From positions 1 to 43,102 of the forward strand of contig NZ_PSWS01000024.1 in the NCBI RefSeq assembly GCF_002932875.1: DNA of 43,102 nt, in the 5' to 3' direction. Position 1 is the first letter of the stretch; the number at the start of each line of letters is the position of its first letter. The notes under the pieces are model-generated. The model did no database searches and had not been told where the DNA came from. It worked only from the letters and a program-made list of their open reading frames with translations. Position numbers and translations under genes: made by a program. This stretch comes from Rathayibacter tritici. Its GTDB lineage: Bacteria > Actinomycetota > Actinomycetes > Actinomycetales > Microbacteriaceae. Positions 15,999 through 25,026 of this stretch are shown piece after piece.

Positions 15999-17153
15999 GT
16001 GACCGACACCATTGTCGCCGAGGACGCCGCCGGGAGCTCGTCCGAGCTTCTGGCGCGCGAGGTGCTCATCCACGGTCCCGTTTCGCGCGCCGAGCTCGGC
16101 CGCCGCCTCGGTCTCTCGCCGGCCAGCCTCACCCGGCTCGCACGACCCCTCCTCGACGGCGGCCTCGTCGTCGAGGGCCCCGAGCAGAGCATCGGCGTCG
16201 GCCGCCCCGCCCGCCCGCTCGACATTCGCGCCGACGCGCTGAGCTTCGCGGGCGTGAAGATCACCGGGACCGAGGCGCTCGCGGTGCGCACCGACCTGCG
16301 CGCGCGGACCGAGCGGGAGCTGGTGCGCGCGCTGCCGAGCACGGAGCCCGCCGACGTGATCGCCGCAATCGTCTCGGTCGTCCACGAACTGGGCGGCGCC
16401 TCCGCCTTCGCCGGCCTTGGTGTGACACTCGGCGGCAGCATCGCCGCCGACGGCCGGGTCAGCCGCGCCCCATTCCTCGGCTGGCGCGATGTGGACCTTG
16501 CCGCTCCGCTCTCGGCCGCCCTCGGGCTGCCGGTCGCCCTCGAGAACGACGTGGTCGCCCTCACCGGCGCCGAGCACTGGTTCGGGCGGGGCCGCGGCAT
16601 CTCGCACTTCGCGGTGCTCACCGTCGGCGCCGGAGTCGGCTATGGGCTGGTCGTCCACGACCGGGTGGTCGCGCCCCCGGAGGCGGGACTCGGCCTGGGT
16701 GAGCACTACCCGCTGGACGCCACCGGGCCCGTCTGCGAGGCCGGCCACCGCGGCTGCTCGACCGCGATGCTCAGCCTGCCCTCGCTCCTGCGTCAGCTTT
16801 TCGTCGCCACCGGGCGCGAGCTGACGCTGGCCGATGGTTTCGCGGCCGCGCGCGCGGGCGATGCCGGCGCCGCGCGCGTCCTCGCCGACTCCGCCCGCGC
16901 GCTCGGCACGATGATTGCCGCGATCGGCGACCTTTCGATGTCCGGCACGATCATCCTCGCCGGAGAGGGGGTCGCCCTCTACTCCGAGCAGGCGGCAGCG
17001 GTGGACGCGGCGATCGCGGCCGCGCGCGACCCGGATGCTCCGCCCCTGTCACTGCTGGTCGTCGACGGCGGGCTGGTGGAGTGGGCGCGGGGCGCGGCGG
17101 CCACGGCGATTCAGCGACTCCTGCCGCGGATCGCGCTCCGGGCGCTGATCTGA
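15999..17153 (+). CDS. ROK family transcriptional regulator
   Basis: The 384-residue protein has an N-terminal winged helix ('SRAELGRRLGLSPASLTRLARPLLDGGLV', 29-57) and a C-terminal ROK sugar-kinase fold with 'LENDVVAL' (Asn183/Asp184), 'VGAGVGYGLV' and 'GLGEHYPL' (His236). The zinc motif usually written CxCGxxGC appears as CEAGHRGC (246-253), with the second Cys replaced by Ala. ROK repressors sense a sugar or sugar phosphate and control adjacent transport operons, here the divergent ABC genes. GTG at 15999 follows AAGGAG; an ATG further upstream would add 46 residues of unlikely sequence. Confidence 0.88.
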   Translation: MTDTIVAEDAAGSSSELLAREVLIHGPVSRAELGRRLGLSPASLTRLARPLLDGGLVVEGPEQSIGVGRPARPLDIRADALSFAGVKITGTEALAVRTDLRARTERELVRALPSTEPADVIAAIVSVVHELGGASAFAGLGVTLGGSIAADGRVSRAPFLGWRDVDLAAPLSAALGLPVALENDVVALTGAEHWFGRGRGISHFAVLTVGAGVGYGLVVHDRVVAPPEAGLGLGEHYPLDATGPVCEAGHRGCSTAMLSLPSLLRQLFVATGRELTLADGFAAARAGDAGAARVLADSARALGTMIAAIGDLSMSGTIILAGEGVALYSEQAAAVDAAIAAARDPDAPPLSLLVVDGGLVEWARGAAATAIQRLLPRIALRALI

Positions 17154-17370
17154 GCCTTCACCGCCCGCGCTGAGCCCGTCATGCGCCCGGCGGCCCGCGC
17201 ACGCCGCGTCGGCTACTCCGCTGCTCGCACCGCCGCCTGTCCTGACTCTCAGAGGCTTCCTGGTGCTGCGCGACACGGCAGAGCAAGGATGATCAGCACT
17301 CGGCCTCGCTTCGGAGTGAGGGACCGGGTTCTCCGCTCGCCTTTTCGCGAGAGGGGAGGGGTTCGCGTGT

Positions 17371-17440
17371 CCGCGGTCACCCAGCTGCCCCAGAGGCATC
17401 GCCGCCCGCGGCCCCTGCCTGGGGGACGTTGGGTCCGCGG
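17371..17440 (+). promoter_or_regulatory. Structured leader candidate upstream of a secreted metalloprotease
   Basis: CCGCGG (17371..17376), CCCA (17380..17383) and CCCCAG (17388..17393) pair in order with CTGGGG (17419..17424), TGGG (17430..17433) and CCGCGG (17435..17440), with a further GGCA/TGCC pairing inside. This gives a long interrupted hairpin about 98 bases before the protease start. No known riboswitch was recognised. The remainder of the 384-base gap 17154..17537 shows no convincing gene. Confidence 0.45.
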
Positions 17441-17537
17441 TCGTGTGCTTCGTGGAGACGCGCACGCCGGCGCTCGATCAGAGGGAGCCGGGATGACGCG
17501 ACAAGCGCCCCACCGTCGTCGATCAAGAGGAGACACC

Positions 17538-18560
17538 ATGACCAACCACACCGTCCGACCGCGATCCGCGGGAGCACTCGCCGCGGTACTCGCGGCCACC
17601 GCTCTCGTGACACTCGGAGCCGCGGCTCCGGCCTCCGCGTCCGGACCGGCGTGTCCCACGGACACGATCATCGACGGATCACGACTCGCGTCCATCAGTC
17701 CCGAGTGTTCCTTCGCCGGCGATCAGGTGAACGTCGGTGGTGTGGTGATGAGTATCCCGAACCCGGGAGCTTCCGTGCGAGCGTCCTCCGCGGTCGCCGC
17801 CGGCTACCAGGACGTCCCCGACGTCGTCGTGTACCGCGCGGGGAACGGCGGGGTCGCCGCCGTCGCCGGCGACCAGGAGTTCGGATCCGAGGGAACCCTC
17901 GCTGCCCTGCGGAGCGAGAACTCCGCCGTAGCCGCGAGCGCGCGTCCCTCCGCCGTCAGCACGCTGGACTCCGCCCCTGTCGTCCCCGGCTGCGATGACC
18001 GCACCGCCTACAAGCTGAGCGGAGAGAAGTGGGCGGGCGCGTACGAGTGGTCGTACAACAACACCGGTTCGCCCGTGACCAGTGGCGTCGCGAGAATCCA
18101 GGACGCACTGGACACCGTGACCGGGGGCGTCACACGCTGCGGCTCCGACGTGGACCTCACGGCGACCCACCGCTACCTGGGCACGTCCACCAACTCGGTC
18201 GATGTCACGAAGGCCGGAGGGTGCAGCGAGGGGGATGACCGCAGCACCATCGGTTGGGGTGAGCTGTCGTCGAAGTACCTCGCGACGACGTGCAGTTGGT
18301 CCCAGGACGGCATCATCGTGTCGTCCGACATCAAGTTCAACAACCGGGCGCCCTGGTGGGACAACACCGGCCGCGCCTGCCAGGGGAAGACCTACGATCT
18401 CCAGGGCACCGCGACCCACGAGGCGGGGCATGTCTTCGGGCTCGACCACGTCGCCCCCGCCACCCACCAGGTCATGAAGCCGGCCTCGGACCCGTGCGAG
18501 TACAGCCAGGAGAAGCTCGGAGCCGGTGACGCCGAGGGCTTGAAGCGCCTCTACGGATAG
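17538..18560 (+). CDS. Secreted matrixin-like zinc metalloprotease
   Basis: The 340-residue protein has a Sec signal peptide (cleavage near 35, after ALA-rich 'APASASG'), a propeptide-like region (about 36-150) and a metzincin catalytic domain. The zinc site HEAGHVFGLDH is at 294-304 and the Met-turn Met313 in 'HQVMKPA' follows at normal spacing. Eight cysteines could stabilise the secreted enzyme. It is expected to cleave extracellular proteins. The ATG at 17538 has AAGAGGAGA upstream and starts the signal peptide; the open frame before it is not coding. A structured leader lies upstream. Confidence 0.87.
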   Translation: MTNHTVRPRSAGALAAVLAATALVTLGAAAPASASGPACPTDTIIDGSRLASISPECSFAGDQVNVGGVVMSIPNPGASVRASSAVAAGYQDVPDVVVYRAGNGGVAAVAGDQEFGSEGTLAALRSENSAVAASARPSAVSTLDSAPVVPGCDDRTAYKLSGEKWAGAYEWSYNNTGSPVTSGVARIQDALDTVTGGVTRCGSDVDLTATHRYLGTSTNSVDVTKAGGCSEGDDRSTIGWGELSSKYLATTCSWSQDGIIVSSDIKFNNRAPWWDNTGRACQGKTYDLQGTATHEAGHVFGLDHVAPATHQVMKPASDPCEYSQEKLGAGDAEGLKRLYG

Positions 18561-18625
18561 TCGACTCCCGGTGCTCCTCCGGTCGCTCGTCGCGCCGGGG
18601 GAGTACCGCGGCGCAGGATAGAGGC

Positions 18626-19306
18626 ATGACGACGACACTTATCACCGGAGCCAACCGCTCCCTCGGCCTCGAGACCGCCCGCCGCCTCCTGGAGGCCGGC
18701 CACACCGTCTACGCCGGCCTGCGCGATACGGCCGACGGCGAGGCCGTCAGCGCGCTCGGCGCCCTTCCCGTCCGCCTCGATGTCACCGATCAGGCGAGCG
18801 TCGACTCCGCTCTCGCCTCGCTTCCCGAACTCGACGTTCTTGTCAACAACGCCGGCATCCTCGGCACCTCGTTCGGCGTGGACGACCTCACCCCGGAGGC
18901 GATGGCGAGCGTCCTCGAGACCAACGTGGTGGGAATCGTCCGCGTCACGCAGGCGGCGCTCCCCCTGCTGCGCCGCTCCTCGAACCCGGTCGTCGTGAAC
19001 GTGGCCTCCGGAGTCGGCTGGCCGCGCTGGCTGAGCACGCAGGGTCACGACGAGTTCCCCGTCACCGCGATCCCGTACGCGGCCTCGAAGGCGGCGGTCG
19101 TCGCGCTGACCGTTCAGTACGCCAAGAATCTGCCGGGGATGCGCATCAACGCGAGCGATCCCGGCTACACCGCGACCGATTTCAACGGCCACGGCGGGCA
19201 CCAGACCGTCACTGAGGGCACCGACGCGACCGTTGCGCTCGCCCTGCTCAGCTCCGACGGGCCGACGGGCGAGTTCCACGACCGTCGAGGGCGCATCGAG
19301 TACTGA
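18626..19306 (+). CDS. Short-chain dehydrogenase/reductase
   Basis: A 226-residue classical SDR: nucleotide-binding TGANRSLG (7-14), NNAG (74-77), catalytic Ser128, Tyr151 and Lys155 in 'YAASK'. The Asp-free, Arg-containing loop after beta-2 ('AGLRD') suggests NADPH use. The protein ends soon after the substrate loop, slightly shorter than the usual 240-260. The substrate is unknown and no pathway genes adjoin it. It converges with an AraC-type regulator gene. Confidence 0.87.
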   Translation: MTTTLITGANRSLGLETARRLLEAGHTVYAGLRDTADGEAVSALGALPVRLDVTDQASVDSALASLPELDVLVNNAGILGTSFGVDDLTPEAMASVLETNVVGIVRVTQAALPLLRRSSNPVVVNVASGVGWPRWLSTQGHDEFPVTAIPYAASKAAVVALTVQYAKNLPGMRINASDPGYTATDFNGHGGHQTVTEGTDATVALALLSSDGPTGEFHDRRGRIEY

Positions 19307-19348
19307 CGGCGGACGCGATAAGCCGCGGCGCCCAGACGCGGCGTGCCA

Positions 19349-19384
19349 CCCGAGGCGCGGAGAGATCCCGCCCGCCGCCTCGGG
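19349..19384. terminator. Bidirectional terminator hairpin
   Basis: CCCGAGGCG (19349..19357) pairs perfectly with CGCCTCGGG (19376..19384) between the convergent SDR and AraC genes. The 18-base loop is long and no U-tract is present. Confidence 0.6.
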
Positions 19385-19418
19385 TCGGCCCTCCCGTGCT
19401 CGGACGGCACGGCGACCC

Positions 19419-20315
19419 TCAGCCCAGACGCGAGGTCGGCACCGTCTCGAGGTGGCGTAGGTCGCGGCGCAGGCGCTGCGAGCGGACGTAGCTGCTGAGC
19501 GCGTGTTCGGGCGAGGGCGGCGCATCGCTCCCGCCGAGGAGCGCCCGCGCGGTGGTCAGGCGGGCGCGGCGGATCTCGTCGAAGACCGTCGTGCCGTTGC
19601 GCGCGAACGTGCGCTGGAGGGTCCGCTTGGGCACGCCGAGGCGCTCGCAGATCTCCTGCACCGAGAGTCGGGAGTCGGTGGACATCGCGGCGATCAGCGC
19701 GAGGGCACGGGTGTAGACGTCTTCGCTGCTCTCGCGCGGGAGCGAGGTTGCGAGTATGGCTCCGGCGAGCTGCTCGATGGCCGCCCGCACCAGCGGGAAC
19801 GCCGGGGAGTCGGCGTCCAGGGCCGAGGCGAAGGTCGAATTGACGGTCGAGAGAAGGATGCCGCGGCTGGCCGCGTCGGCCTCAGTGACGACAGCGCCAC
19901 CGTCGGCCGAGTCGACCAGACCCAGCAGCGGCCGGTCGAGGGCGATCTCGGTGCGGGCGCTCGGGGTGTCGGTGACGATCGTGAACGACGTGTCGCACCG
20001 GAGGAAGGCGATGTCGCCCGGGCCGAGCTGTACTTCGAGAGCCGCAGGATCGTCGGGCTGGATCACGAGCACACCCTCGAGCGGGATGATCAGACGAATT
20101 CCCGCGCCGACGCGTGCCGTGCGGTGCAGGCGGCCGGGCGAGTGCCAGATTCTGAGCACCTCCACTCCGTCGCTGCACACGGTGTCGGCGACGATGCGGA
20201 ACGAGCCGACGGCGCGAACGTCCACTCCGCTCCCGGCCAACCAGGCGGCTGCGGCCGCATCTCGGCGGGACACCCCACGGTCGACGATCGGCCGGCTGCC
20301 TTCTACGATCCCCAT
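19419..20315 (-). CDS. AraC-type regulator with a degenerate second HTH
   Basis: The 298-residue protein has an N-terminal cupin-like sensor region ('LIIPLEGVLVIQPDDPAALEVQLGPGDIAFL' near 75-105) and a C-terminal AraC-like DNA-binding part with 'LSVQEICERLGVPKRTLQRTFARNGTTVFDEIRRARLTTARALL'. In typical AraC domains a second helix-turn-helix follows the 'RRARL..A..LL' helix; here the remaining 35 residues are short and poorly matching, so that unit is lost or degenerate. The ATG at 20315 (or GTG three bases before) has AAAGGA upstream. The target genes are not evident; the two genes upstream on the same strand are candidates for an operon. Confidence 0.78.
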   Translation of the reverse strand: MGIVEGSRPIVDRGVSRRDAAAAAWLAGSGVDVRAVGSFRIVADTVCSDGVEVLRIWHSPGRLHRTARVGAGIRLIIPLEGVLVIQPDDPAALEVQLGPGDIAFLRCDTSFTIVTDTPSARTEIALDRPLLGLVDSADGGAVVTEADAASRGILLSTVNSTFASALDADSPAFPLVRAAIEQLAGAILATSLPRESSEDVYTRALALIAAMSTDSRLSVQEICERLGVPKRTLQRTFARNGTTVFDEIRRARLTTARALLGGSDAPPSPEHALSSYVRSQRLRRDLRHLETVPTSRLG

Positions 20316-20421
20316 CACGTCGTGGTCCTTTCCTCTGGCGCGTCCCTCGGGGGACGCGATACCCCTAGCCTGACTGATCAGACCCCGTCGTGAGAAGTCG
20401 TCACGCGACGGCATCCGTCGT

Positions 20422-20883
20422 TCACCGCCAGCGTAGGCTGTCGGACCCCGTCCTCGGGGGACGAAAGCGTACCTCGGGAGAGCGGCGAGGATCGACGTGC
20501 ACCTCGAGAGCAGCGGCGTCGGTGAAGGGTCGGCCCTCGCCCGTGCGACCACGCAGCACGATCGAGTGGCGGAGCATTCGAGGGGCCCGCAGCGGTGCGG
20601 TCGTGTAGTGCGCGACGGCAACGAACCCGGCGCCAGGAGCAACGCGCTCGGGTCGGCCGACCACCGTGATCGGGGCCTCGTCGTACTCGAGCTCGGTGCC
20701 GGAACCGTCAGTGAAGGAACCGCAGAGCAGGGCGAGGTCGTGCAGTGCGGTGGGTCCGGGGTTGTGGAACTGCATCCAGAAGGTGATCAGCGCGAACGAG
20801 CGGCGGGGCGGACCGAGGCGCACGGCCGTGCCGTCGAGGACGAGGTGCGGGAGTGCAGCAGTAGGTGTCCGCCGTCGCAACAT
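20422..20883 (-). CDS. Hypothetical beta-rich protein coupled to a membrane protein
   Basis: The 153-residue protein has no recognised family. Alternating hydrophobic segments such as 'ALITFWMQFHNPGPTALHDLALLCG' and 'HSIVLRGRTGEGRPF' suggest a beta-sandwich. No signal peptide is clear. Its ATG (20883) overlaps the stop codon of the upstream membrane-protein gene by one base (TGATG), so the two are translated together and may work together. Confidence 0.6.
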   Translation of the reverse strand: MLRRRTPTAALPHLVLDGTAVRLGPPRRSFALITFWMQFHNPGPTALHDLALLCGSFTDGSGTELEYDEAPITVVGRPERVAPGAGFVAVAHYTTAPLRAPRMLRHSIVLRGRTGEGRPFTDAAALEVHVDPRRSPEVRFRPPRTGSDSLRWR

Positions 20884-21482
20884 CAGCCGTGTCTCCCGGC
20901 TCCCGGCTCGACGGGTGGCGCCGGTGTTGCGCTCCGGGCGAGTTGGAGGAGGGTGCACGCCGCGAGCACCCCGACCAGGGCCGCTGCCCAGCTCAGGTCC
21001 TGCGGGTCGAATTGCAGCAGCTGGGCCGGAATACCCGTGAATCCGAGGATTCCTTGGGCCGCGGCTGCCGTCGCAAAGGCGAGTAAGGCGGACGCCGCGG
21101 CGACGGGGGCAGGAGCGGCCGGAGTGTCCTCTTCGCCGAGGACGAAGCCCCGGAGAGCGGCGGCGAGGGAGAGCGCGCACAGGCCGGCCGCGATGAGGGC
21201 CGCGGTCGTGTAGGCGGGCCCGGCGGCGAGGAGGAGGAGGCAGCCGACGACGATCTGCAGACCGGCTCGGGCGATCCTGGAGGTCGGGTGCGCGGGCACC
21301 GGGCGGCCTCCACCGAGGGCCAGAGCAAGGGCGCGCGTCGCGCCACTGCGCCGTCGGGCCGGTCGGCGGCCGGGGGTGCGGAGCAGCGCGGCGGCTCCCG
21401 AGACGAGCAGGGCGGCGCCGACGAGGAGGGGGAAGACGAGAGCGGCGGCGGGCAGGCCGGGAGCGGCGTCGGCGGGGGTCAT
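20883..21482 (-). CDS. Multi-pass membrane protein of unknown function
   Basis: The 199-residue product contains four or five hydrophobic helices (about 10-33, 73-92, 93-115, 128-150 and 165-182) and a central basic loop with many Arg. No transport motif was recognised. The ATG at 21482 follows GGAG by five bases. Its stop overlaps the start of the next gene, and a divergent gene for a small AraC-like protein lies 336 bases upstream. Confidence 0.65.
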   Translation of the reverse strand: MTPADAAPGLPAAALVFPLLVGAALLVSGAAALLRTPGRRPARRRSGATRALALALGGGRPVPAHPTSRIARAGLQIVVGCLLLLAAGPAYTTAALIAAGLCALSLAAALRGFVLGEEDTPAAPAPVAAASALLAFATAAAAQGILGFTGIPAQLLQFDPQDLSWAAALVGVLAACTLLQLARSATPAPPVEPGAGRHG

Positions 21483-21818
21483 CAGGTCTCCTTCAGGGGG
21501 CGAGAGCAGCGCACGGAGCACCTCGATGATCGAGCCTGCGGGAGCCGCTCGGGACGCCGGGCGCGAACGCTCCGAGGCCAGGCGCGCCCGCCCGTCAGAA
21601 CGCGCCGCGAATCGTGCCAAACAAGACTCCATAACGCGCCACGCTTCGCTCTGAAGGGGTCTCGCGGGGTGAAGCTGACCAGGCTTTGGGTCGCCTCCGC
21701 CGCCGCGGTCACCGCTCCGCACGAGCGTCTCCGCCCCCGCGCCGGTCGACCCGACCCGAGCCCAGCCGTCGTGCCATCCCGACCGACGGCGACCGCATCT
21801 CTTCGAAGGCGAGCCGCT
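21483..21818. other. Divergent promoter region, no gene seen
   Basis: This gap separates the divergent membrane-protein and AraC-like genes and should hold both promoters. A short AT-richer patch near 21618..21632 is the only promoter-like composition. No strong repeat was found. Confidence 0.35.
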
Positions 21819-22205
21819 ATGACCGCACCTGTGCGCCCCCGGATCCCCACTCTCAGCGAGCGGATCGACCGCTCCCTCCTGTCCCTGCACGCGCTCCCCG
21901 GACTCGACGTGCGCACCCTCGCCCGCACTCTCGGTGTCCCTGCCCTGATCGTGACGGCGAACCATTGGCTGCACCGCGGGAGTTCTGTGCGCTCCGCGCT
22001 GGCCCGCATCCGCGTCGATGTGGCGCAGCGAGTCCTCCGCGAGCAGGCGGTCTCGGTGCCTAGCACGCTGGTCCGTCGCCGCGCCGCCGAGTACGCGGGT
22101 TTCCGCTCGCTCGACGAGATGGACCGCGCGTTCCTCCGCTACCGCCACCGTACGAGCTTCGATCTGCTGCTCTCGACCCGGGTGACGGCCGCCGGCCCGG
22201 CGTGA
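21819..22205 (+). CDS. Stand-alone AraC-type DNA-binding domain protein
   Basis: The 128-residue product looks like an AraC DNA-binding domain with no sensor. 'LDVRTLARTLGVPALIVTANHW' resembles the first helix-turn-helix, 'LARIRVDVAQRVL' the linking helix, and 'VRRRAAEYAGFRSLDEMDRAFLRYRHRTSFDLL' the second unit (family pattern: A...GF.....F.R.F....G.SP). Sequence divergence is high, so this is a fold-level call. The ATG at 21819 has AAGGCGAG upstream. An upstream in-frame extension is not coding. Confidence 0.55.
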   Translation: MTAPVRPRIPTLSERIDRSLLSLHALPGLDVRTLARTLGVPALIVTANHWLHRGSSVRSALARIRVDVAQRVLREQAVSVPSTLVRRRAAEYAGFRSLDEMDRAFLRYRHRTSFDLLLSTRVTAAGPA

Positions 22206-22305
22206 GGCGCTGCGCGCCCGCGACTCCGCCTGGCGTGGAGATGCTCACGCGTGGCGGCGTTGTGGGTTCCGGCTATGCGGACGGTCGACGGCGTACGCTC
22301 ACCGG

Positions 22306-22896
22306 GTGGACGAGCTACGGCGGGCGTACGGCGCGCGGGCAAAGGAGTACGCCGCGCTGCTCGGGTCGGTCGAGGCGACTCCTGCTGCGGATCGGGATCT
22401 GATCGGCTCGTGGGCGGACGGCCTGGACGGGCTGGTCGCGGACGTCGGCTGCGGACCGGGGCACTGGACGGAGTTCCTCCGGCAGCACGGAGTCGCCGCG
22501 GTCGGTCTGGATCCGGTGCCGGAGTTCGTCGCCCTGGCGCGCGCGCGATTTCCGGAGGCGTCGTTTCGTCTGGGGTCGGCACGCGACCTCGACCTCGACG
22601 GCCTCGTCGGCGTGCTCGCGTGGTACTCGCTCATCCACCTCCCACCCGCTGAGCTGCCTCCTGCCGTCGCCGCGCTCGCCGAGCGGTTGCGTCCGGGTGG
22701 CGGCCTGATCATCGGCTTCTTCGAGGGGCCGCGGACGGAGGTGTTCGCGCATGCGGTCGCGCCGGCCTGGTTTCATCCGCTCGCCGCGATGCGTGCGCTC
22801 GCCGAGCAGGCCGGGCTCGAGGTGACCCACGCCCTCCGCCGCAGCGCACCCGGCACTCGTGACCACGGCGAGCTGATCGCCGTCCGCCCCCGGTGA
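22306..22896 (+). CDS. Class I SAM-dependent methyltransferase
   Basis: The 196-residue protein carries the SAM-binding motif I 'VADVGCGPGHWTEFL' (near 45-59), an acidic residue after beta-2 ('AVGLDPVPEF'), motif 'LVGVLAWYSLIHLPP' and 'AERLRPGGGLIIGFFEG', all typical of Methyltransf_11/25 proteins. The methyl acceptor is not known. It starts at a GTG with only a weak ribosome site. It converges with the acyl-CoA synthetase gene and is followed by a strong hairpin. Confidence 0.85.
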   Translation: MDELRRAYGARAKEYAALLGSVEATPAADRDLIGSWADGLDGLVADVGCGPGHWTEFLRQHGVAAVGLDPVPEFVALARARFPEASFRLGSARDLDLDGLVGVLAWYSLIHLPPAELPPAVAALAERLRPGGGLIIGFFEGPRTEVFAHAVAPAWFHPLAAMRALAEQAGLEVTHALRRSAPGTRDHGELIAVRPR

Positions 22897-22960
22897 ACCG
22901 CCCCGCTGGCCCACCCCGGCCGGTAGCAGGTGACGGCGCGAGACACCGCCATCCGAGTGG

Positions 22961-22988
22961 CGCCCCGGCCGCCGGAGCGGCCGGGGCG
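22961..22988. terminator. Strong bidirectional terminator hairpin
   Basis: CGCCCCGGCCG (22961..22971) pairs perfectly with CGGCCGGGGCG (22978..22988) around a 6-base loop, between the convergent methyltransferase and acyl-CoA synthetase genes. There is no U-tract. Confidence 0.8.
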
Positions 22989-23004
22989 TCGTGGGTTCCG
23001 GCTG

Positions 23005-24684
23005 CTAGAGCCGGTCGGCGCGCCACTCCGTGGAGATCTCCTCGCCGCGACTGAAGGCCTCCTCCTCGCGCTCGCGTAGTTCGACGCGGCGGATCTTCCC
23101 CGAGATCGTCTTGGGCAGCGGGTGGAACTCGAGGCGACGGACCCGCTCGAAGGAGGAGAGCAGCTCACGGGTGTGCGCGAAGATCGCTGTCGCCGTCTCG
23201 GCGGTCGGCTCCCAACCCTCCGCGAGAGTGACATAGGCCTTCACCACGCTGTGGCGGACCTCGTCCGGAGCAGGGACCACGGCCGATTCGGCGACGGCGG
23301 GATGCTGCAGGAGCACGCTCTCGACCTCGAACGGCGAGATCTTGAAGTCGGAGGACTTGAAGATGTCGTCGGTGCGGCCCACGAAGGTGATCGTGCCATC
23401 GACGGCGCGCACCGCCACGTCTCCGGTGTGGAAGTAGCCGTCGGCGCGGGCACGCTCGGTCCGATCCTCATCGCCGTGGTAGCCGGACATCAGGTTGACG
23501 GGCTCGACGGAGAGGTCGAGGCAGATTTCGCCGGTGGGGGCGGGCTCGCCGGTCAGCGGATCGACGAGGGCGATGGCGACACCGGGCAGCGCGCGGCCCA
23601 TCGCCCCGGGGACGACGTCGGCTCCGGGCGGGTTGGCGATGATCGCTGTCGTCTCGGTCTGGCCGTAGCCGTCGCGGATGGTCAGGCCCCACTCCCGCTC
23701 GACGGTCGCGATGACCTCTGGGTTGAGCGGCTCGCCCGCCGAGAGGATCTCGGTGAGCGCGCGCGGCTTCGCTCCGAGGGCCGACTGGATCAGCATCCGC
23801 CACACGGTCGGCGGAGCGCAGAACGTGGTGACCTCGGCCCGGTCGAGCTGCTGGTGCAGGGCCGAGGGTGAGAACCGGCTGTAGTTGTAGACGAACACCG
23901 TCGCCTCGGCATTCCACGGCGCGAAGAAGCAGCTCCAGGCGTGCTTGCCCCAGCCGGGCGAGCTGATTGCCATGTGCACGTCGTCCGGCTGGACGCCGAG
24001 CCAGTACATGGTGCTGAGGTGGCCGACGGGGTAGGACTCGTGGGTGTGCACGACCATCTTCGGCTTCGACGTGGTGCCGGAGGTGAAGTAGATCAGGCAC
24101 GGGTCCGAACTCTCGACGACCACCGTCGGGCTGACGCCGAAGGGCTCGACGGAGTCGGTGTAGTCGAGCCAGCCCTCCGCCGCGCCGCCGACGACGATGC
24201 GGCCGAAGTCGCCCTCCATCTCGTCGAACTTGGCGGTCTCGGAGGCATCGGCGATGACGTGCGCCACCTCGCCGCGCGCGAGGCGGTCGGCCAGGTCGGC
24301 CGGGGAGAGCAGGGTCGTGGTGGGCAGGATGACCGCGCCGAGCTTCATGATCGCGAGCATCGACTCCCACAGCTCGAGCCGGTTTCCGAGCATGAGCATC
24401 ACGTGATCGCCGTGCTCGACGCCGACCGAGTGGAGCCAGGCGGCGACCTCGTCCGAGCGCCAGCGCATCCGGTCGAAGGAGTACTGCTGCTCGGAGCCGT
24501 CCTCCTCGACGATCCACAGCGCGGTGCGCTCGTTGCCGATCGCGATCGCGTCGAACCAGTCCACCGCCCAGTTGAAGTGCGGGCCGACGTCCGGCCACTG
24601 GAACGCCTCCGTCGCGGCGACCGCATCGGTGCGGTGCTGCAGGAGGGTGTCGCGGGCGGCGCGGAAGCTCCCGGTGGGGTTCAT
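23005..24684 (-). CDS. Acyl-CoA synthetase (AMP-forming), medium-chain type
   Basis: The 559-residue enzyme activates a carboxylic acid as acyl-AMP and transfers it to CoA. The AMP-binding signature TSGTTSKPK is at 201-209, 'GYGQTET' marks the A5 motif, 'TGDVA' the A7 motif, 'GRTDDIFKSSDFKISPFEVE' the hinge, and Lys530 in 'PKTISGKIRR' is the adenylation lysine. Overall layout fits MACS/acetyl-CoA-synthetase-like enzymes. The ATG at 24684 has GGAG about seven bases upstream; a longer open frame before it is non-coding. It is monocistronic, divergent from a small membrane-protein gene. Confidence 0.9.
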   Translation of the reverse strand: MNPTGSFRAARDTLLQHRTDAVAATEAFQWPDVGPHFNWAVDWFDAIAIGNERTALWIVEEDGSEQQYSFDRMRWRSDEVAAWLHSVGVEHGDHVMLMLGNRLELWESMLAIMKLGAVILPTTTLLSPADLADRLARGEVAHVIADASETAKFDEMEGDFGRIVVGGAAEGWLDYTDSVEPFGVSPTVVVESSDPCLIYFTSGTTSKPKMVVHTHESYPVGHLSTMYWLGVQPDDVHMAISSPGWGKHAWSCFFAPWNAEATVFVYNYSRFSPSALHQQLDRAEVTTFCAPPTVWRMLIQSALGAKPRALTEILSAGEPLNPEVIATVEREWGLTIRDGYGQTETTAIIANPPGADVVPGAMGRALPGVAIALVDPLTGEPAPTGEICLDLSVEPVNLMSGYHGDEDRTERARADGYFHTGDVAVRAVDGTITFVGRTDDIFKSSDFKISPFEVESVLLQHPAVAESAVVPAPDEVRHSVVKAYVTLAEGWEPTAETATAIFAHTRELLSSFERVRRLEFHPLPKTISGKIRRVELREREEEAFSRGEEISTEWRADRL

Positions 24685-24963
24685 GCATGTCTCCGTCGTG
24701 GTCGAGGTCCGGTCGCTGGCGGGACCGCCCCCCATTCTGCTCCCGCTGCAGGACCGCCGCCGCGTGGACCAGGGCCCACTCGCGAACTCGGACCCGGGGA
24801 AGAGCCTGTGGAGGGACTTCTGCTGCGCCGTGCCGCCGCCGGCCGGTAATGGCCCCAGGACCCCACGAGGTCCGCGGCCCCCGCTACGGGCCTCCCGAAT
24901 CGACCATCGACGCGATAACGTCTCATCCGCACAGGTGTCGACGTTGTTCTCGGCAGGATGCAG

Positions 24964-24997
24964 GAAGGGCCAGGCGATCGAGATCGCGTGGCCCTTC
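24964..24997. repeat. Hairpin between divergent acyl-CoA synthetase and membrane-protein genes
   Basis: GAAGGGCCA (24964..24972) pairs with TGGCCCTTC (24989..24997) and an inner GCGAT/ATCGC stem continues after one mismatch, giving 14 pairs around a CGAG loop. It lies in the 342-base gap 24685..25026, 29 bases before the plus-strand gene start. No gene is seen in the gap. It could be an operator, a leader hairpin or the terminator of a small unannotated RNA. Confidence 0.6.
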
Positions 24998-25026
24998 GAT
25001 GACGACGCGATAGGCAAGGAACAGTG

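Noticed and set aside
17371-17440. Known riboswitch class for the metalloprotease leader
   Set aside because: The hairpin is clear but no conserved aptamer sequence of a known class could be matched.
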